In this document: in pieces, positions 62,741-64,000 of the stretch
Layout of the letters: every line of letters starts with the position of its first letter
How positions within the stretch are numbered: position 1 is the stretch's first letter
Assembly: GCF_000403135.1 (NCBI RefSeq)
Contig: NZ_AQPN01000143.1
Location: forward strand, 1 to 64,000
Reading direction: 5' to 3'
DNA: 64,000 nt
Source of the DNA: Arcticibacter svalbardensis MN12-7
Lineage (GTDB): Bacteria > Bacteroidota > Bacteroidia > Sphingobacteriales > Sphingobacteriaceae
The notes under the pieces: model-generated
Databases searched by the model: none
What the model was told of the DNA's origin: nothing
The model's input: the letters and a program-made list of their open reading frames with translations, nothing else
Translations under genes and position numbers: made by a program

Positions 62741-64000
62741 TTAAAACTTAACATTTAAACCAATTGCAAATCCAGCAGTAGCAGGTACACCTGCATAATC
62801 AATACCGACAGAACCTGACCCAATTACACCTGCACCTGCAGCACTTGTCTCAGGATCCATACCTGAATAGTTAGTAAGCAGCATTAAATTAGTGCCTTGA
62901 GCTGTTACAGTAACGCCTTTTAGGAATTTGGCTCTGTTGATTACACGATCAGGAAGCGAGTAAGCCAAAGAAAGTGATCTTAAACGAAGCCAGTTCACTT
63001 CCTCAATAAAGAAAGGAGCATTATTGGAATAGATATCCCTGTAATACTTTTCATCGGCTACGACTTCTTTGGTAATGCTTTCATATAATTTTGTAGTTGG
63101 ATTTAAAGCCATACCTGTAAACGAAATTGTCTTGCCTCTATCTTCGGTATTTTTACTTAATCCATAAGCAGTTAGCAGATATTCAGTACCGTTGTAAATA
63201 TCACCTCCTTTACGAAAGTCAAACAAGAATGATAAGTTCCAATTTTTATAGCTGAAGCTGTTATTCAAACCACCTATTAATTTTGGCTCGCGATTACCTA
63301 CTGGTGTAGTTGCAAGAGTGGACGTTAAAGGATATCCGGTTGTCCAGTCTAAGAGTAAATTTCCGTCTACGTCTGTTTGCCATTTAGAACCGCTTAATCC
63401 CATAAAGTCCCCTTTATTGAATGATGCGGCTTTAGCATTTCCTACCTGCACATCGGTTACATATAAAATTGGCAAGGCACCGGGAAGTTCTTTAACAACC
63501 CCATCATTATGTGAAAGATTTAAATTTACATCCCAACGAAGTTTACTGTTCTTCATCGGACTTGCATTAATCGTAAATTCAACACCCTTATTTTCAATCT
63601 CTCCTATATTAACATAGCTTAAAATATAACCTGTTGCATTACTCACACGTGGCTGTAAAATCTGATCTTTACTCCTGTTCACATAGTAAGTTGCATCAAT
63701 TCCTATACGGTTATTCAAAAAACGCAAATCTGTACCAAACTCCATGGATGTAGTTGTTTCAGGTTTCAGGATATCATTCCCTCGGGTCCATGCATTACGA
63801 AAACCTCCGCCAATAGTTAATTCAGGGCCAAAAAGATACGTTTGTGTTTGGTATGAAGGAGCATCTTTTCCTACCTGAGCATAAGACGCTCTAAGCTTTC
63901 CAAAAGATAATAGACTGCTTTGAGGAAGTAACTCTGTAAAGATGAAACTACCACTAAATGACGGATAGAAAAATGATTGGTTCTGAAATGGTAAAGTGGA
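62741..64000 (-). CDS. SusC/RagA-family TonB-dependent transporter 2 (C-terminal part)
   Basis: A minus-strand frame open from the right edge to the stop at 62741 encodes the C-terminal barrel of a SusC protein: KLRASYAQVGKDAPSYQTQT, ILKPETTTSMEFGTDLRF, GVEFTINASPMKNSKLRWDV, FSYKNWNLSFLFDFRKGGDI, VNWLRLRSLSLAYSLP, and the terminal FAIGLNVKF. At least 420 residues are present and the N-terminus lies outside the window. It is paired with SusD-like gene 2. Confidence 0.93.
   Translation of the reverse strand, partial: STLPFQNQSFFYPSFSGSFIFTELLPQSSLLSFGKLRASYAQVGKDAPSYQTQTYLFGPELTIGGGFRNAWTRGNDILKPETTTSMEFGTDLRFLNNRIGIDATYYVNRSKDQILQPRVSNATGYILSYVNIGEIENKGVEFTINASPMKNSKLRWDVNLNLSHNDGVVKELPGALPILYVTDVQVGNAKAASFNKGDFMGLSGSKWQTDVDGNLLLDWTTGYPLTSTLATTPVGNREPKLIGGLNNSFSYKNWNLSFLFDFRKGGDIYNGTEYLLTAYGLSKNTEDRGKTISFTGMALNPTTKLYESITKEVVADEKYYRDIYSNNAPFFIEEVNWLRLRSLSLAYSLPDRVINRAKFLKGVTVTAQGTNLMLLTNYSGMDPETSAAGAGVIGSGSVGIDYAGVPATAGFAIGLNVKF

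Overview
The window looks like chromosomal DNA of a Bacteroidota bacterium, most probably Sphingobacteriaceae (Pedobacter-like). The grounds are two SusC/SusD pairs, lipoproteins with SPII boxes, an S46 dipeptidyl-peptidase, a type III glutamine synthetase, and TAnnTTTG -7 promoter boxes in front of rnhA, purL, purM and a DeoR-type regulator. This is inferred from gene content and motifs; no database search was possible.

Layout. (1) 148-7438 is an eroded polysaccharide-degradation island. It has a GH28-like pseudogene with several frameshifts, an IS3-family relic, then an apparently intact DUF6786-like lipoprotein, a GH97 glycosidase and an S1 sulfatase. (2) 7439-8640 holds a truncated SIR2-like fragment and a tRNA-His gene with an imperfect acceptor stem. 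(3) 8797-18420 is housekeeping: rnhA, fbp, a YfcE-like phosphoesterase, a tRNA1(Val) m6A methyltransferase, a VOC protein, purL, glnN, purM and a DUF1905/YdeI protein. (4) 18421-28375 is an AT-rich accessory region. A serine recombinase segment is bracketed by a perfect 20-bp inverted repeat. It is followed by a run of mostly single genes, each separated from the next by a related same-strand intergenic repeat. Several truncated gene fragments lie among them. (5) 28497-32352 has an unknown conserved gene, an S46 peptidase, a small membrane protein and a lipoprotein cytochrome c.

(6) 32353-64000 is the most coherent system: an apparent peptidoglycan (muropeptide) utilisation locus of about 31 kb, almost entirely on the minus strand. 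It encodes two SusCD pairs (the second SusC runs off the right edge), a DUF1343/NamZ-type exo-muramidase, a two-domain GH3 NagZ-type hexosaminidase (frameshifted at an A8 run), a MurNAc-6-phosphate etherase (murQ), a sodium:solute symporter, and an FAD/Fe-S D-lactate dehydrogenase-like protein that could oxidise the D-lactate released by MurQ. It also encodes an NlpC/P60 endopeptidase, a Tat-exported dipeptide epimerase, a cytoplasmic epimerase next to a DUF1611 protein (compare DgcA/DgcN of D-glutamate catabolism), an APC permease, several serine beta-lactamase-fold hydrolases, a phosphodiester glycosidase and a calcineurin-PQQ propeller protein. Together these would bind murein fragments at the outer membrane, cut glycan and peptide in the periplasm, import sugar and amino acids, and feed GlcNAc-6P, lactate and glutamate into central metabolism. 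No MurNAc kinase is visible in the window.
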